From Bacteroidia bacterium (lineage in GTDB: Bacteria > Bacteroidota > Bacteroidia > Bacteroidales > Dysgonomonadaceae), in the NCBI GenBank assembly GCA_030539475.1, contig JAUNRY010000110.1, positions 1 to 7,157 of the forward strand: a stretch of DNA of 7,157 bases, written 5' to 3'. Each line of letters starts with the position of its first letter. Within the stretch, counting starts at the first letter, position 1. The notes beneath the pieces were generated by a model, which saw only the letters and a list, made by a program, of their open reading frames with translations, searched no databases and had not been told where the DNA came from. A program made the position numbers and the translations under genes. This document shows positions 6,396 to 7,157 of this stretch, one piece after another.

Positions 6396-6423
6396 GCTTA
6401 GGGCTTGAGGCATGGGGCGTTGT
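6396..6423. repeat. Degenerate 7-bp direct repeat (GCWTRRG-like), four units
   Basis: Reading the + strand in steps of seven from 6396 gives GCTTAGG, then at 6403 GCTTGAG, at 6410 GCATGGG and at 6417 the weaker GCGTTGT. The first three units each begin with GC and keep G at the seventh position. The block lies in the spacer between the TPR start codon (6384-6386) and the palindrome at the end of glnS. The divergence is considerable, so this is a weak call alone; it is supported by other period-7 blocks in this window. Confidence 0.45.
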
Positions 6424-6450
6424 ATAGAGGCGGCCATGCCACGTCTCTAC
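6424..6450. repeat. Imperfect palindrome of the TAGAGACG/CGTCTCTA type overlapping the glnS stop codon
   Basis: On the + strand TAGAG (6425-6429) faces CTCTA (6445-6449). The pairing extends inward through G6430-T6444 (wobble) and C6431-G6443, and GGC (6432-6434) faces GCC (6438-6440) around a CAT loop, leaving two bases (6441-6442) bulged. On the minus strand the right arm reads GTAGAGACG; its TAG is the glnS stop and its first G is the last base of the final Gln codon. No T-run follows on the minus strand (the next bases are ACAACGCCCC), so it is not a classical intrinsic terminator. From memory, GTAGAGACG-type palindromes are dispersed in many bacterial genomes; I infer this is one degenerate copy. 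Confidence 0.55.
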
Positions 6451-7157
6451 TGTTGTTTCTTCCACGAATCCTTCAACGCAACCGTGCGGTTGAAAATCAG
6501 GTTGCCGGGCGTGGAATCTTTATCTACATTGAAATATCCGATGCGCTGAAATTGGAAACTATCCATTGGTTTGGCATCGGCCAGATACTCTTCTACTTTG
6601 CAATTTTTCTTCACGATAAGCGAATCGGGATTCAGCAGTTCGCGGAAATCGCGTTCTTTTTCGCCGGCGGGGTCTTCCACCATAAACAAGCGGTCGTACA
6701 AACGCACTTCGGCATCCACGGCGTGCGGCGCCGATACCCAATGAATGGTGCCTTTTACCTTGCGGTTGGCTTCGGGCATTCCGCTGCGGGTTTGCGGGTC
6801 GTACTCGGCGTACACTTCGGTAACGTTGCCGTTTTCATCTTTTTTGCAGCCGGTGCATTTCACGATATACGCATTTTTCAGGCGCACTTCGTTTCCGGGT
6901 GTCAGGCGGAAATATTTGCGGGGAGCATCTTCCATAAAATCGTCGCGTTCAATCCAAAGTTCGCGCGAAAATTTCACCTGGCGTGTTCCCATCGATTCGT
7001 CTTCGGGATTATTAATTGCCTCAACCTCTTCCGTTTGTCCTTCGGGATAATTGGTGAGGATGAGTTTCACCGGGTCGATAACGCCCGAAACGCGCGCGGC
7101 TTTTTTGTTCAAATCTTCGCGCACGGCAAATTCGAGCAGCGACACATCAATCATACC
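6447..7157 (-). CDS. glnS: Glutaminyl-tRNA synthetase, C-terminal part (gene cut by window edge)
   Basis: GlnRS charges tRNA-Gln with glutamine in the cytoplasm. The window holds only the last 236 or so residues, which I judge to be the anticodon-binding beta-barrel region; the Rossmann catalytic core with the HIGH and KMSKS-type motifs lies beyond the right edge. The frame is open through position 7157 (a Gly codon precedes the first visible Met), so that Met is internal and not the start. Recognition rests on blocks shared with E. coli GlnRS: the REDLNKKA-R---VIDPVKL block near the start of the fragment, MGTRQVKFSRELWIERDDF, RLTPGNEVRLKNAY, KVKGTIHWVSA-HA, VRLYDRLF, FQFQRIGYF and the terminal FNRTVALKDSW. 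The protein ends eight residues after the FNRTV motif begins to close, with no added tail. Its TAG stop (6447-6449) sits inside the arm of an imperfect palindrome. The downstream TPR gene starts 60 bp later on the same strand. Confidence 0.96.
   Translation of the reverse strand, partial: GMIDVSLLEFAVREDLNKKAARVSGVIDPVKLILTNYPEGQTEEVEAINNPEDESMGTRQVKFSRELWIERDDFMEDAPRKYFRLTPGNEVRLKNAYIVKCTGCKKDENGNVTEVYAEYDPQTRSGMPEANRKVKGTIHWVSAPHAVDAEVRLYDRLFMVEDPAGEKERDFRELLNPDSLIVKKNCKVEEYLADAKPMDSFQFQRIGYFNVDKDSTPGNLIFNRTVALKDSWKKQQ

Noticed and set aside
6424..6450. The palindrome as a glnS terminator
   Set aside because: There is no T-run after it in the direction of transcription and the arms are mismatched on the minus strand. 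A repeat is the better reading.

Overview
The window looks like a chromosomal segment of a Bacteroidota bacterium, probably from the Bacteroidales/Marinilabiliales side, though I cannot place it to genus. The reasons are AT-rich leaders without Shine-Dalgarno sequences, exported lipoproteins with short hydrophilic tethers, the family combination DUF1080 + Tat-exported Gfo/Idh/MocA + exported sugar isomerase-like protein, and intergenic spacers containing short degenerate repeats. All six genes lie on the minus strand, so transcription runs from high to low coordinates.

Upstream half (7157 to 3796): the 3' part of glnS (glutaminyl-tRNA synthetase, cut by the window edge), a 475-residue soluble tetratricopeptide-repeat protein, and a 375-residue polytopic membrane protein of the DUF5009 / heparan-glucosaminide acetyltransferase-like family. 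Spacers are 60 and 35 bp, so these three may be co-transcribed.

Downstream half (3588 to 210): after a 207-bp AT-rich gap, which is the likeliest promoter region, comes a three-gene cassette. It encodes a Tat-exported NAD(P)-dependent Gfo/Idh/MocA oxidoreductase, a DUF1080 (3-keto-disaccharide hydrolase family) lipoprotein, and a sugar-phosphate-isomerase/epimerase-like TIM-barrel lipoprotein. A strong stem-loop at 107-145 ends the unit. All three products carry export signals. The set matches the oxidation / elimination / hydration route of glycoside cleavage (3-keto-glycoside chemistry) known from Bacteroidota, here predicted to act entirely outside the cytoplasm.

The spacers hold the least explained structure. 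Four of them (17-65, 2042-2111, 4942-4962, 6396-6423) contain short degenerate direct repeats with the same period, 7 bp, but different unit sequences. In the spacer at 2037-2109 the heptads form two facing arms of a long imperfect hairpin. After glnS an imperfect palindrome of the GTAGAGACG...CGTCTCTAC type supplies the stop codon of the synthetase. I see no tRNA or rRNA gene, CRISPR array, insertion sequence or phage gene.
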